Part shown: positions 36,134 through 50,139 of the stretch, one piece after another
Layout: each line of letters begins with the position of its first letter
Numbering within the stretch: position 1 is the stretch's first letter
Made by a program: the position numbers and the translations under genes
Source: Stenogyne calaminthoides
Taxonomy: Eukaryota > Streptophyta > Magnoliopsida > Lamiales > Lamiaceae
Direction of reading: 5' to 3'
DNA length: 64,000 nt
Assembly (NCBI GenBank): GCA_037126765.1
Contig: JBBCBC010000037.1
Span: 10,173,263-10,237,262 of the forward strand
The notes under the pieces: generated by a model
The model's input: the letters and a program-made list of their open reading frames with translations, nothing else
The model's database searches: none
What the model was told of the DNA's origin: nothing

Positions 36134-39100
36134 CTAATGCAGTTGAAGTCTGTTGCAAAAATCAATACCATACAGATTTTTAGCTGAAGAAAAGAAAATT
36201 CAAAATGCCATATGTCTATCAATTTATGGTTTACCATAAACAAAACTACCTCAGGTTCATCAATTCTGTCGTGTTACTCTTTTGATTCTGTGGCTGGCTG
36301 AGCTGGAGGTTTGTGGGTGCATGAATATTATAACCATTGTTGGTGCCATATCCAATGTGGCATAACCAGTTCTCTTCACTTATGCCCACTGGGCCAAAAA
36401 CCTGCATCAGAGGTGACTTAAGTTCAGATGGGAGTACATATTCTTTCTGGCCTAAATTGTAATATATTTTACTTTTGTTCCATGCATTATCTAATTTGCC
36501 AATACCTTTTCCTGCAATCCTGCATTCTCTTGACGAATAAGGTCCATCTTCTTGTGTAGTTCTATGTTTTCTTGTTGAACGAGGTTTCCCTGCAGTAAGA
36601 TGAATCAATTTATTCCATGAGCTTAACAAGAACATGGTCTAATTATCTGTATCTCACTGAAAAACAAAAAAGAACACTGTATAATTATATGACTTTATGT
36701 GGGAATACCTTCACGTGTAACTCTTTTATCTCTTCTTTCAGAATTTGTTCCTGACAGAAATATTACAGTCAGAACCATATTGGATTGAATGCTGTCTATA
36801 AAGCTGCAGATATGGGTAGAAAAAGTGCTTACTTTTTTTATTCGCACTCCTTTCATACTCTTTTCAAGTTTACTTTCCAGATTTTGGAGGTCTTTGATGC
36901 TCAATCCTGAAAGCTCCTCTCCCAAAAGCTGCCTGTAGTAATCAGAAAGGTCATGTGGTATGTTCAGACATTTCATTCTTACCTTATTATATTACTGCTG
37001 TATTTGCATGACTTATTGGACTTGTATTACATCCTACTGTCTAAATGTTGTGCAGCACATCAATCTTCCATTTTTTAGTTGCATTATATTCAAAATCTCT
37101 TTATGAGTTTACCTAAATGCATATTCTTTGCACCCAGACCTCTAATTGCTTGTGGTTTCATCCCTAAGATGTCAATTTAGAAGAGAATTTTCATGAAAAT
37201 AGGTAACAGTTGATAAGCCATCTGTTTCATCGTAAATTTGGAATTTCTTTTTAATGTTTTATGTTGATATAAGTGATGCAAGTGTGATGTTCATAGCGGA
37301 GTTTGTATGTTGAGTAGGACATGTTCTTCCCTGCAAAGTGGGCTTTGATATGGTTCACACCCAGAAATAACTCAAAATTACAATTTTCCAGCTCCATAAC
37401 ATGTCCACATAACACATTCCCATCAACCGCGTTTTAAATTTAGATTTTAGGTGTACAATCAGATCTGACCGAACAGATCATGTTCTACTATGACTTTTGG
37501 TTGAGCATATTGATATTGTTCAACTACAGCTGTTGAGATATTCAACTAAAATTGGTTGAACATGATGTTTGGTATATTTAGAAGAAAGGTGGTATATTCA
37601 GAGTAGCTGCACCCTTATTTTTCTACACTTTCTCCCACATCTACATGCTTACAGAACATATCCTCATTCACCCACATTAATATATCTTATGAAATTCCTC
37701 AATGCACACAGTTATCTCAATAAGTATTTACATTCAAACTCGTTTTCAAAAAATATGTAAATCTTGCTCACAACACTAGAATCACTAAAAGGTTCCTGAT
37801 CCAAGAAACTTTTAAAACCACTGTTCTTTGAAATGCTATCTTGACTCACTTTCCTTTAGAGTATTTTTTGGAGAATGAGATGCTAAGCATACTTTTAAAG
37901 TTTCTTCTAGTCTAGAAATACTATCCGTTAACAGAAGCATGCATGACACCGCATTTCAAGAGTTTCTGATGTTTGCTAGCTTCTATGATTAAATCATCTA
38001 TACAAGGCTATAACCCTGGACTCATGTATGCTTTCTTTCTGAAGTACATTATGCTACAGGTGCATAACTAGTATCATATTAAAAAACAAGCATATCCACC
38101 TTGTGGTTGATTTTGATTCTATTATACCCTGTTTTTTAAAAAAATCTGTCTGGTTTACTTGTTTTTATGTTTTGGTCTGAAGGCGCTAGTTTTTTGGTTC
38201 CGTCTGACCACTTCTTGTTTAAGACTAATGTATACGGTGCTACTTTTAGTACAGAGGATGTACTGGTATTTTATAAAAAAAATTACACTGCAAGGACTCA
38301 GCAACGCGAATCACTGGGGGGGGTTGAAATTCATAAATAAGATGGATCACAGTTTTATTGGGCAACTTGTGGTTTGTTGCAATCATTCATGTGGCAGCTT
38401 AAAAATTTACAATTTAATTATTTACATAGTCATCTGTGGTGCCATTAAATTCAACATAAAGGAATTCTAGTCTAGTCGCCACGTATAACATGTCAAATGA
38501 ACTTACCTGTGGCATTCTTGCATGTATTGTAGTTGTTGCCTCAAGCTTGCTGCTTCCCTCTGCCAGAACTAGTAAGAAACAATGAACACGTGATTAAAAT
38601 AAAACGTTTTGGAAATGAAAACTTATTTGTTTTAATATTAGTTCTACAGTGAAGCAAGTAAAGAAAACACATATCATAAATTTTACTTGGTCCAGAAGAT
38701 CTTTAGAGATCATATGAATGCAAAATTTTCATGGCTTTAGGCGTTATTAGTCTCACAGAAAGCCATTTCCATGAAAGCTATCAAGTGGATTAGTGCTAAT
38801 TCTGTCCTTCTATAGATTAATATTGCCTTTCTATTGTGCAAATTGAAAATATCACCTTATCTCAATATTCCAATAAGGTGCTTGTAGTTGTTAACCTAAC
38901 TGGTATAGGTTGGATGGATCTCTTTCACTATGCATATTCTGTCCCATCATCTATGATGATCTAGAATGGAGTACTTATTGTTCACTTCTGTTGTTCAAAG
39001 CATAAATTGTCTGAGAGGGTGTTAAAATGTGATAAGGTGTTGGACTTCTTACGACATCAGTTAACAGTTCCTTCAGTTTAAGAAAATAAAAAATCTAAAG

Positions 39101-42100
39101 CAAGAACATTTCAATTTCATTGTGGAGTCGTAATAGTGATTTCGAGTACTGGATGATGATCTTGATGGCTAGCCAGAATAATAGGTTGAAAACCTCGTTG
39201 AGACACACATTGGTGGGCAGTTGTTCAGCTGATGGAAAGAAGGAACATCTGGAAGAGGTAAAATCGACAAACCTGATATTAACCCTGCAGAATTGAGTAA
39301 GAGAATCTTGTGAGTTACTCCAGAGGGGATTTGTATGACTTAAAAACATTAAGATTATCAAAAAAATGGTGAGACCCATCTGGATGTTCAACTTCACTCT
39401 ATGAACTTGACCTCCGAAATTTCGTGATTCTTAACCTCTATTGCGATTTTGAGAATTCAAGGTAGGGTAGAATGTTATCTGTAACATCCATGGATAGTTG
39501 GGGATAATGTTTTTCTCTGAATTTTGAGCAATAAATTTCAGTGGACTTGGGTTATCTGAAAGGGAATTATTGAAGATTGGGAAAGGTTGCATTTATTTTG
39601 ATTTTACTTCATGCTGGCTCAGATCCTTATAGAGGCTGTAAGTCTGTTCCTAAATGATTTATATCCATATTGCATGTGATAATTTTTTTTAGTGTTTTGG
39701 ACGTATGATGTGTATTGCTACTGTTGGACTTCTGCTCCTAACTTTGATTTCAATTTTTTGGACTTTTGATAAAGCTTCACTTTGCTGATCCCTGAGCTTC
39801 CATTGATTAATTTATGGACAACATGCTATAAGGCTAACCATAATGAGTTCTATTGATGTATTTGGATACTCATTGATTTGTGTTTTTGAATCTCATTGCA
39901 GACAGCCCTGTCAATTTGAGGTGTAAGATTGTGGTTTCTTGTACATTTTGGATTTTGGGCTTTCTGTGATTCAGGCATATGAAGTTTTCCAAACCTTAAT
40001 CTAGACGAATGACCAAATTCGTACACTTATCCAAAATCTAATATAGTTCAGTTTCTTTACCTAGAGCATCAAATGGGACATGTAGCATTGTGAACCTAAA
40101 ATGCACATCATATCTAAGAACAATTCATGTTTGGTCAAATTTAATGGTCACGGCTGGATCTCCCTAGAAAACGGCTGCTTGGTCAAAGAGGATGTGTTAG
40201 TGATACTTTATTTCATTTAGGTTGTTTGTGATGAATGGTCCTAATTTATATTCTAAGTTCTAATTCTATCTCATCAACGAGTTGCTCTGTGCTCCATAGT
40301 CAGAAGTTTATTCCCAATTCTTTGTCAGTTAAAGCAAACTTTTCTTGCTCTATGACAACATAAATCCTTTTTTTTCTCTAGTGCCTTGCATCCAGTTGTG
40401 TCCACGCATATAGTTGAACGAACATTGTTAAGCAAAAAGCCTGTAGTGTATGCTACTTTCCAATTAGGTGTAATTTTTGCTAAGTTTCTTTTTTCCCAGT
40501 CCCTGCTCACTGGCTGTTCTTTCTAGTATATATATAATAGCTGTTGTTAACTAAGCCCAAATAGATTATTGAAGAATTCCCATGCTTTTATTTTGTTAAT
40601 AAGTGCACTAATTGCATCAGTAAAGCAACAGGCTAATCCTATTAGAGAACCTACCAACAGGCTAATCCTATTAAATGATAGTTCTGTGTCATATTGCCTT
40701 TGCAGAAGAGAACCTACCAACAGGCTAATCCTATTAAAAAGTAGTTTGTTTTTACTAGGACATCAATATCATACACTGAACAGCCAAGCAAGCATGCTTA
40801 AGGATGACAGAGGAAAATCCAGTCTCAAACCATCGTTCGTGTGCAGACTAACTTTTCAAGGTTTGCAACATCTCATCCAACTTCTCTGGACTTCTATTAC
40901 TTGATTTTTGTATGTGACTGAGCTAAATTTATTTTAGCATGAACAGTATTATACTATTCCTGCGATTCTAGTATCGCATGAAAGCTTAGGGCATGTTTGA
41001 TCTCAGTTTCGAAAGTAGCTTTTGCACTATGTGCTATTTTAAAATGAGAATATACTTCACTTAACCCATTTTCCAACATTCATTTCTTTTAATCTTATGT
41101 GTTTTGGTAAAACACCCTAAGACTACAAGCTATTTATAATGTCGAGGCCAACAATAGTATGTACTTCTGAACCGAGGCCCTAAATCCTATCACTTCTCTG
41201 TGTCTCTTTATTGTCAGCATTCACTATAAGAACATAAATTCCTCTTACCATATGGATATCAATTTCTCAAACTGCTGACTCTATAACTTCCATTATTCAA
41301 GTTTTGCAGAGAACAAGAACCAGTTCTTTGAATCATCATATTTCCATCTTCATTGTCCTCCATTCGGGTCGGGACATCTCTGATAGTTTCAGCAATTTTC
41401 TGAATAGTTGGAAATTCTTCCTGTATACTAGAAACTGGAAACAGGTATATTTTTCATAAGATATCACATCTAACTTCATCCTACATGCATCTTCACCTTT
41501 TTCAGAATGTTTACATGGTGGTCTGGTAATGCATATGCCTCGTCATCTGTAAGTATGTTTCGCTTGGCTTTTCAGCAGGCTTTGTTAACGACCTAATAAT
41601 AATGAGAATCCAGAGTTCCAGCTGAGAGCTTCAACTTATCATTAGCTTCTTTACTGATGCACAAAATGCAGGCATTGTCATCTCTGGACTCGAAGAGCTG
41701 TAACTTGTATGACATGCACTCGTCTTTTTCTGTGAAATTTCCCAGTACCAGTATTCTTGTGATTCTATTACTATATCGATGGTACTATTATATATCGAAT
41801 TATCAATTGCATTTACACTATGTTGAAATGAGAAAATCTATTGTTATATGCATAAATGATGAATCTAGAAAAATGATTCGACTAAGGAAAAAACAAGATC
41901 AGTATATATACACACACATATATATTTGTATTTCCTCCTTTTCTCTATCAAGTACAGATAGATAAAGATTTCTCTATCAAAATCTTAATTAGTTTTTTTT
42001 ATCATGTAAATTCGAAAGTCTCAATGCTATTTATTGGCTAGTCGATTTGTCTCAAGTCCAAAAACACTGCGAATATGCGGATCATAGTCATCAACGAGCT

Positions 42101-45100
42101 GGTTCTGACATACGTACTTAACTATACCATTGTAATTAAAGAGGTCCAAAAACACCACAAATGTGCGGATCATACGAAAGAATTCCATCTCATTTAAAAA
42201 TCTGAATTTAGAGAGGTAAAAAATTAATTCGTTTTATTTAATTTTCCTAACATTCTCCCTTCTTTATGGACTGAATTCTCTTACTCCATCGTTGGGAGGA
42301 AGGCTATGATATCATGAAAGAATTCCGTCTCATCTAAAAGTCATATTTCATTTCAATGTACTTAATTATACCATGCATATTGTAATTAAAAACCTCAAGT
42401 TCCATAAATCTCAGATCCTTCATCAAATTCGATCCATGACAGGAATTAATCGTATCAAATATCATGAACAAGGGCTCTTGCAAACTGCTTGCTGCTGCAA
42501 TCTTATCAGCCCTAAATTTCAAGAATTAAGCCTAATTAATGTAGCAATGACTAACTTTGTTTTGTTTCGTTCCCTCTTTCAATTTCACCAATGCGAGTTA
42601 GTTAATCATTGCCTTCTTCAGCAAATGATGCCCTAATTAATCAACAAAGTTTTCGCTACTGCTAATTCTTATAATTAATTAAAGAAATCACATGGATGAT
42701 TCATTCACATATCATCTCTCCATGTAATGATTTGAGAAATATTAGAGTCTAAGTCAATTAATGTGAGGATCACTTTAATTCAATGTTAAATCATAAACTT
42801 AATTTTAAATTAAAAACTAGTTATATTTAAGTGAAGGTATACCTTGATCTCTGAAGCAGAATTCATCACATGACAATGCTCCTCTTTCACTTTGTTGTAT
42901 CTCTCAATCACGGAATTCATGCTGATTAAAAAGGAAAGAAAACAAATTAATTATATAATTCCCTGCTTTTTCCAGAAATTAAATTATGCATTATGAGCAA
43001 GGGTTAATTACAAATTGTAATCTGTACTATTTTTCTTAACAAATTGCAACCTGTACAATTAAAAAGTGGCCAATTACAACCAGAAACTCATTTTTTGTGA
43101 AACTTTTCGGCTAAATATAGCTACAAATGATATGTTGTATATACCATAATGCCAAAAAGTATTTTAACAAACATCAAATTGAAGAAATTCAATAGAAATA
43201 TTTCAAAAAACATGAGTCGGGGTTGCATTTTGTTAAGAAAATATAGTACATGTTGCAATTTGTTAAGAAAAATAGTACATGTTGTAATTTGTAAAAATGA
43301 CAATGGTATATATTGCAATTTGTTATTAAATCTACGAGGAATTAATATCTTAATTAAAAGGGGAAAAAAAAAAGAATTTCATGAATATCCAAATGAATTT
43401 GTGAATCAAGTCCATATAAACTCACCAGTAAACACAGTTGAGTGGAAGTGGTTTCAGGTAATGTTACACAATAAGAATAATGTTCAAAAAAAGGTGAAAC
43501 GAAAAATGCATGGCAGGAAATGGAAACTCCTGTATGTATTCTCAGGATGAAACGAAAAATAGTCATGAAGTTTCAAAGATTAAGTAAAGTCATTTTTCTA
43601 ATGGTCTTAAATCTTACGTCACTGTATCATGTTTCTGACCAAAGTTCATTAATTAGTAAATTATGCAAATTAATAATATTTATATTTTAGATTGGTTAAT
43701 GTATATAGATCTGTTTCTCAAGAATTTCAAGTCGAAATATATTTATTTCTCAAGTTACATATCAGATTACTCATTGATGGGCGACATATATTTGAAAATA
43801 ACTCATAATCACTAATTAAGCAAGAAAATTAATCTCATTATATGACCGCCACATTACTCTTATACTTATAAGTGTGATGGTTTAAAAGGATAAATTGACC
43901 AAAACAAATAAACAATAATAGTATAACATACATAAGAACTTCATGGAAAAATTGACCAAACTTAATATCCGGATTAACTTCTTTGTATCTAATTTGTAAT
44001 AAAAAAATATATTTTTCAGTATTTAGTTGTCACTTGTCACAACTCACAAGATAACACTGTGGGAAACAAAAGTACTTCACGGACCATCTTGAAAATTTTG
44101 AATATAAGTGCCTTTACTTAGATCCTCTATACAAGCTTCAACTATTTCTGGATTATTATCCATATTATTTGTCAAGCTAAAGGTCTACTAGAGACCATGC
44201 ATTGATCATATATGTTAACACCTAACTAAGAGAAAGAAAAAAAAATAGTTTTATGAAACCATAAATGAATTTATTGACTGTAAACTGTAAAAGGACAGAT
44301 GAAATAGTTGCTATACATAAATTTACCTGGTATGGAGTATTAAGTTCGAAAATTTCAAAAAACTATATCACATTTATATGCAAAACAAAGTATAATCAGT
44401 AAGTCCTAATCAATAATCTGTAATTCGTCATACTCAAGAAATATCACATTGCTTGGGAGTGAGAATAGGAGTTTATTTATTTTTTGACGAAGAAATGAGA
44501 ATAGGCATGGGGATCACAATTTGATTCTCCAAAATATGTGAGGAATATTGAAGGATTTCTTGAAATTTGATATCAAGTTACTATTTTCATATGAAGCATA
44601 TATATTTCCTTTTGGTTGCGTTTGGATTGAGAATTTTGATTGGATATGAATGAATTTGAAATTCATATATAATAACAAACTTAATCAACGAAATGAAATA
44701 GCTAAAGTGGTTAGAGCCTTATATAGAGCATATATTCAAGTAAAGTATATATAATCAAACTTGGCGTACTTACTTATACTCATGGAGGCAATATACATAA
44801 GCAAGAAGCTTTAATTTTGGAGGCAATATAATATAAACCATGTAAAAAAAAAAAACACACTAATTAATTTCATCATATTCTCATTGAGAACATTATTAAC
44901 TCTAATTGATCTTTATGTAGCATATTTAATCTTGAAGGAAGGGAATTGCTGCCCCCAACATCTAGTGGTTCAAAGTTCTGATTAAATTCTTAAAATTAAA
45001 TTATATCACAGATAATTATTTACCCAGTGAAATAATTTCATATGTATCTTTTTGAAATATAAGCTGTAAATATAGTTCTAATTACTTTCTTTTACAGAAA

Positions 45101-45725
45101 AAAAAAACAAGAAAGATAAATTAAAAAATTAAAAGAAAAATATATATGTTTCGGCCTTAGGTTTAGTTTTGGAACCTTATTTTCTCCAAACATCTCTTTA
45201 ATTACTTTGTGGTCCGAATTAATGTTGATGCATCAATGAAGATCTGCGCGAACGCATATGCAGAATGTACACACGTATAGACACGCGCGCGCGTGCACAC
45301 ATTTATTGTTGAAGATATATACGAGCGCATATGCAGAATGTACACACGTACAAACACACGCGCGTGCACAAAAAAAATCGTGCATTATAAATGAATGTGT
45401 GGAAATTTGGGCTCAAGGTGCATTTGGAGTATATTGAGTTTATATTTTCCAAATTAGAAATCAAGAAAAAATAAAAATGTAATGAAAAATTTATGTAGAA
45501 GACAAAAAAATCATACGAAAAATTAATCAAGTTTAATAAAAACCTGGTGCTTGCAAAATCATGGAGCTTTCCGGTGCTAGAGAAGACCATTAATCCAACT
45601 TCAGCATCACATAAAATTGACAACTCTTTAGCCTTTTTAAGCAATCCACTACTTCTCTTTGAGAAAGTTACTTGCCTGTTCGTCGAATTGTCGATCCTAC
45701 GGATGACAATTTTACCCCTCCCCAT
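36134..45725 (-). CDS. MIKC-type MADS-box transcription factor, AGL17/ANR1 clade (eight exons, 238 aa)
   Basis: Exons 45725-45544, 42921-42843, 38568-38507, 36932-36833, 36750-36709, 36589-36506, 36401-36250 and 36149-36134 give 717 nt in one frame. Sizes 182, 79, 62, 100 and 42 nt are those expected for MIKC genes. The MADS domain starts MGRGKIVIRRIDNSTNRQVT. The I region follows (MNSVIERYNKVKEEH), then a K-box (FWQREAASLRQQLQ, LLGEELSGLSIKDLQNLESK, EQILKEEIKELHVK, NLVQQENIELHKKMDLIRQE), then a C-terminus ending MNLRLQLH. These features fit the AGL16/AGL17/AGL21/ANR1 group, DNA-binding dimerising factors of roots, nitrate response or flowering; which member is uncertain. The ATG giving MGRGK is chosen because the domain begins there. 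Residue 25 is Ser where Arg is usual. Intron 1 is 2.6 kb and intron 2 is 4.3 kb. Confidence 0.92.
38569..42842 (-). other. Large intron 2 of the MADS-box gene
   Basis: A 4.3-kb intron. A small internal repeat with CCAACAGGCTAATCCTATTA occurs three times between about 40627 and 40738. No coding segment or complete transposon is recognised. Poly-T and AT-rich stretches are scattered throughout. Confidence 0.5.
43008..43292. mobile_element. ~285-bp foldback element in MADS intron 1
   Basis: The left arm (43008-43056, containing ACTATTTTTCTTAACAAATT) is inverted at 43247-43292 (containing AATTTGTTAAGAAAAATAGT), with a partial second copy of the right arm at about 43223-43255. It is non-coding and resembles a MITE whose right arm has been duplicated. 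No target-site duplication was verified. Confidence 0.6.
45250..45372. repeat. Two-copy direct repeat with alternating purine-pyrimidine runs
   Basis: GCATATGCAGAATGTACACA occurs at 45254 and at 45327 (offset 73), each followed by ACACGCGCG-type alternating tracts ending GTGCACA. The segment lies in intron 1 of the MADS-box gene, within about 300 bases of exon 1. Alternating CG/CA tracts are prone to Z-DNA and to length change. Confidence 0.7.
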
Positions 45726-48700
45726 TCTTAATTTCAAGAATCTAGGGTTTCTTCAAGTTTTCCTAATTTGATCTGCTACATCAATCAAAATGAAGTCAAA
45801 ATCAAAATCATGAATTCAAGATAAAATTAATCAAACAAAATTTAAATAACTATATATATTAGCAATTTACAAAAGAGGAAGAATTAACTGAAGCTAGATT
45901 GCAAAGAAAGAAAGTTTGGAAGAAATGTATTTTAGGAAAGATGTTCTCAGCTTTATATGGAAAGGTTATAAGTGGTTTTTCACGAAAGTAAAACTTGTTT
46001 AGAAAACATGGAGCTGTTTTTTGGTGGTTTTAGGACATGTTCTCTCCCAAATAAATGAACACCACGTCTGAGAGTTTGATTTTAGGTTGTTACTCGCCAC
46101 CAACTAAGGACAAGTGTAAAACAATCATATAATATGTGATTTTAATTCCTAAATGAGATCAGTATTAATAGGCGTCCAACAGTGAAAGAGAGTAGCTTTA
46201 TTTGTACTCTTCAAAATTTAAAGAAATGTCTTCCTCGTACACCCAAAAATTGGGAATACCTTTTGTGAAAACCTATGTTTTAAAAACAGAGGTGAAAACG
46301 ATTAAAAAATAATGTCGTTTTAGCGTATAGATGATCGACAGGTGGGTGCAGTACTTCTTCTACCAATGTGCTTGTACTAAGATTTAAAGTCTCCTCAAAA
46401 TGCTAATGGATTTCATGCATTTTATATATCATAGTAAAAAAAATAGGGAAAAAGACCCTGCATGTGGGAATTCCAATAATATGTGCCTCCATTTAATATT
46501 ATGCATCAATGATACAATATGGAATAGCTAAACTGGTAAGAACACCACTACTTATACTGTAATATTATAGATTTGAGTCACTATTTCCCCGATCAAAAAA
46601 GTAAAATAAAAATTATATAGGATCATAAACTATTATTTTCAATAAAATAATTAATACTATTATTTTTGAGTAAAAATTGTGGAACATTCTCATACATATA
46701 AGACGAGGCTCCTCTATTATATGATCCTGAGTTAACGGAGCCCCAATGTAATGATGTTTTTAAAGGGAAATATGACCTAAATATATATCAAGATATATAG
46801 GATTCCTTCGTATATATTTATAACTTTTTGTTCGCGCTGCAATCATGATATACATATAAATTTGCGAGAAAATCTGAACTATATATAAACTTTATAACAG
46901 TTAGCTTTAGAAGTATATAAGTCCGAAGAAAAACTAGAGGAATAATTTGAGAAATTAATAAATTGGAGAATTAATTTGAGAAAAAAATTGTTTTTCATAT
47001 ATAAATAAACTCGAATATAAACATCTCAAAGAGAGACAGAACCATAAATTTCCAAATAGAAAAATATAGAAAGCTATTTGGTACAATCCAAATCTTCTGA
47101 AATTGGCAGAATCAAATTAACCTAGCGTAGCTGTGCAGTCATCATCTCTTTAAGGAAATTGATTGTTAATTACAGAGATAATGTAGTTTGAATACATTTT
47201 GTTTATGCCTATGATGATAAGGTATTATAATATGCTTGAGTTATTCATTGCTCACTGGGAATCTTTTACTGATTATTTCATGGACCACTTTTTAATTTTG
47301 GTGGTTGAAAATTAAGTGAGCAGTTCATTTGAAAAGTATACTTCCAATTTAGTAATTGTATAGAGTGATTAGATTTACCGGTAACTATTTATATACTCTC
47401 CACACATATATATATATATATATGGGTCAAATCATATTATATATAAAATATTTACTTTTGTCAGGCTGATAATAGTAAAAGAAAATGTAATAATCGGCTA
47501 TGACGCCTTAATTATTAACAAACTATAAAAATGTAGTAAGAAATATTTATTGTTTGCTCAAGTTGTCTTTGACCTGATCTAATTGTTCTATTGGCTGGAT
47601 TAAGTTGGATTCCTTTTTTTTTCTCTGGTGGTGTGTGTGTGGGTGGGGGGTGGTGGGGGTTGATGAGAATTTGAAATTCCTCCATTTTTAACTAGCTACT
47701 CAAATTTAAGTATTTATAAATTCATTGAAAAATAATAATTTGTATGTGAAATTAATGGATTTTAAATCCACACATCCAATTGAAGCCTAATACTTTAGGT
47801 GTGTGTTTTGTGGTGAGCTCATTGGCATTCCTGCAAAGTCTAAAAACCTTGATGAGTCAATGATGATTTAGGTGTATGAAACGGAACTCCACCTTAAAAT
47901 TTTAAAAGTAAGTCTCATGAGACATCTTTCTTTTCTTTTAACATTCCTACAAGCATTGTTGATTCCGTTGATGTCAAATATTTGAGGCACGTTATTTGTT
48001 TAACATAGTCCTTTTTTTCCTTTCAAAGAAAAAAAAAACAAAGAAATTTGGTCCATTACAAAAATCAACTATCCAAATTACTTCTCTCTTCTATAAAACT
48101 TGTTCATGGCATGAAGCATGATAATATTATATTTATAAACTGACATCATTATTCATATAAATTAATACCTAATAATATTTAATATTATAATTTTAATTTA
48201 TAAGTGTAGTGTTATCAATTGATAAGTATAATTGTATTAATTTATAAATATGCATGATAATATAAATTTCATATTATGAACAAGTCTCACAAACTTACTC
48301 ATGTAATATCTACCATATGAACTAGATATTGTTCTTCTCCTTAGATATCATCCCAACTTTGGTAGATACACATGCCTTAAACACAAAAGTGCCAATTATA
48401 GGTAAAGAAAGTCATGAGTTAGTAAAGGAAAAAAAACAGTAATACGACAATTTTTAATTAGGAGAAATTTTATTGTTGAAGTTAGTAAAGGATGTTCTTG
48501 AAAAAGCAAAAACGTTCAACCGATACCACTCCTCGGCAGAAAAATTATCACTTTAAAAGTGATAAACTTTCTATATTGAAAAGTAATAAAGTTGAGAATC
48601 GATAATATTGTGACAAGTTTAAGGAAAATATGAGGTCAAAATCGCAAAATAAAGTTTTATTTTTGTTGTTAATTAAGAATACATTTTATATTGCTCTATA

Positions 48701-50139
48701 TATATATATGATTTTTTTTTTTAAGTTTCATTTAATCACTTAAGAAAGAGTGTGAATACAATGAGATCAAATTTCGTGTTAAAAAAGAAAATTCTTTTAG
48801 TTACCAACGTGTTTGGCAAAAAATCCCTGCATATCAAATTTGTAAAAAATGCGTCTAAGAAGCCAAGTTTTTAATTAGTTAAGCTTAATCTTGACATTTT
48901 GCACTTGCATAAATTTGTCTACTTTATTGTTTGAAAATGATCACCCTGGCCCTCAATTGTTTGTGAGATCGATATTACTTTGTCTCCGAGCCTATAAAAA
49001 CTTTATATGAATATAAATAAAATTAATATATCAAGAAATGATAAATCAAATAAAACAAAATTTTCAATATAAAAAAACACGGTAAATTTTCAATTTCATC
49101 CTTTTGTAACTTTATTACACCATTAAAAAGGAAGACTCGTCGATAATTAGTTAACTCAACCAACCATGGGTCCGTTTTGGGCTTTAAGGAACGGGACTGC
49201 TAGTGGGATGAAGGCCACACGGCCGACATGTGCTGCGGCCCAACTAGTTATCGTGATGGGCTGATGGATAGTTTTGGCATTTCGTTTCTTTATTATGGAC
49301 ATAAGCGTCATTAAAGCTTAAACGCGCACATGACAGATTGCTGGAGAAAAGTCGCAAACAAGACACTGTTCTTTGACGGAAAAAAAAAACCGGTCAAAAA
49401 GTGATTCTCCGGAACGTTTCTTTTTTAATTGGTCAACATAATATAACTACTCCTTTCCCAGTTACATTTAACTCGGTCATTGCCTTTTTAAAGCTAAAAG
49501 TGATTACCATCATAAATGAACAATACGTAATCAATTTTTATTATATTTTAATTGAGGCACACTTGTATGAGACCGTCCCACGGTGGAACGGACATAAGTT
49601 GGGCATTGACGCCTTAACACTTTGAGAGAGGTGGGTGTAATTTGTACTAAGTTATACCCCGTCTCATATGAGTTTTTGTCATTTTAATTACTAATTCATT
49701 TGTCTTACAAATCATTCATTGACAAAAATGTAATAAAAAATGTAATTTATTATGGAACCTGACGTAATTATACAATAGATATTATTATTACACGAGAATA
49801 GATTTTATACAGTTTGCAATTTTAAATAACGCCAGCAGTTTCTTCGAACAACATTAATTAAATATAAAAAATAACGAGCAAATGGACAAAATAATAAGTC
49901 AATTAGGCGCCATACACCTAACATACATTTATTAATTAATTATTAAGCAATGTAAACATACAAAATCAAAGAAGAGAAAAAGGACCAAGTCGAAGACGTA
50001 GTAAGCAATACCAGGTCCTGCCAATTGTTCAAACATACATGCATAATCTGATTATATCTACATAACCAAATCCTTCATCTTTGCCTAGTTTGTTGCCTTC
50101 AATATACTTAATTTCTTTCCATCATCATCACCATCAGCC
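45726..50139. other. Intergenic region upstream of the MADS-box gene and the lectin-kinase cluster
   Basis: 4.4 kb of AT-rich DNA. It should include the MADS-box promoter (next to 45726) and, at the right end, the promoter of the first lectin kinase. It contains an (AT)n microsatellite near 47406-47423, a GT/GGGTGGG-rich tract near 47628-47660 and an inverted pair near 49565-49675. No supported gene. Confidence 0.5.
49565..49675. mobile_element. Short inverted-repeat element
   Basis: TTGTATGAGACCGTCCCACG on the left is partly inverted by CCCCGTCTCATATGAGTTTT on the right, about 110 bp overall. A similar word (GGTCTCACGCATGAGACGGA) occurs at 53961-53980, indicating a dispersed family. Non-coding, with imperfect ends; a tentative MITE call. 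Confidence 0.4.

Noticed and set aside
39095..39397. Minus-strand 100-codon frame in MADS intron 2
   Set aside because: It has no recognisable domain or splice context, and intron 2 is fully explained by the flanking in-phase exons.
45726..45737. Upstream extension of the MADS-box start (four extra residues)
   Set aside because: It would begin at a TTG codon. The family begins with MGRGK, and an ATG is exactly there.
46232..46244. Possible CArG box upstream of the MADS-box gene
   Set aside because: CCAAAAATTGG has seven A/T bases between CC and GG instead of six, so it does not fit the consensus.
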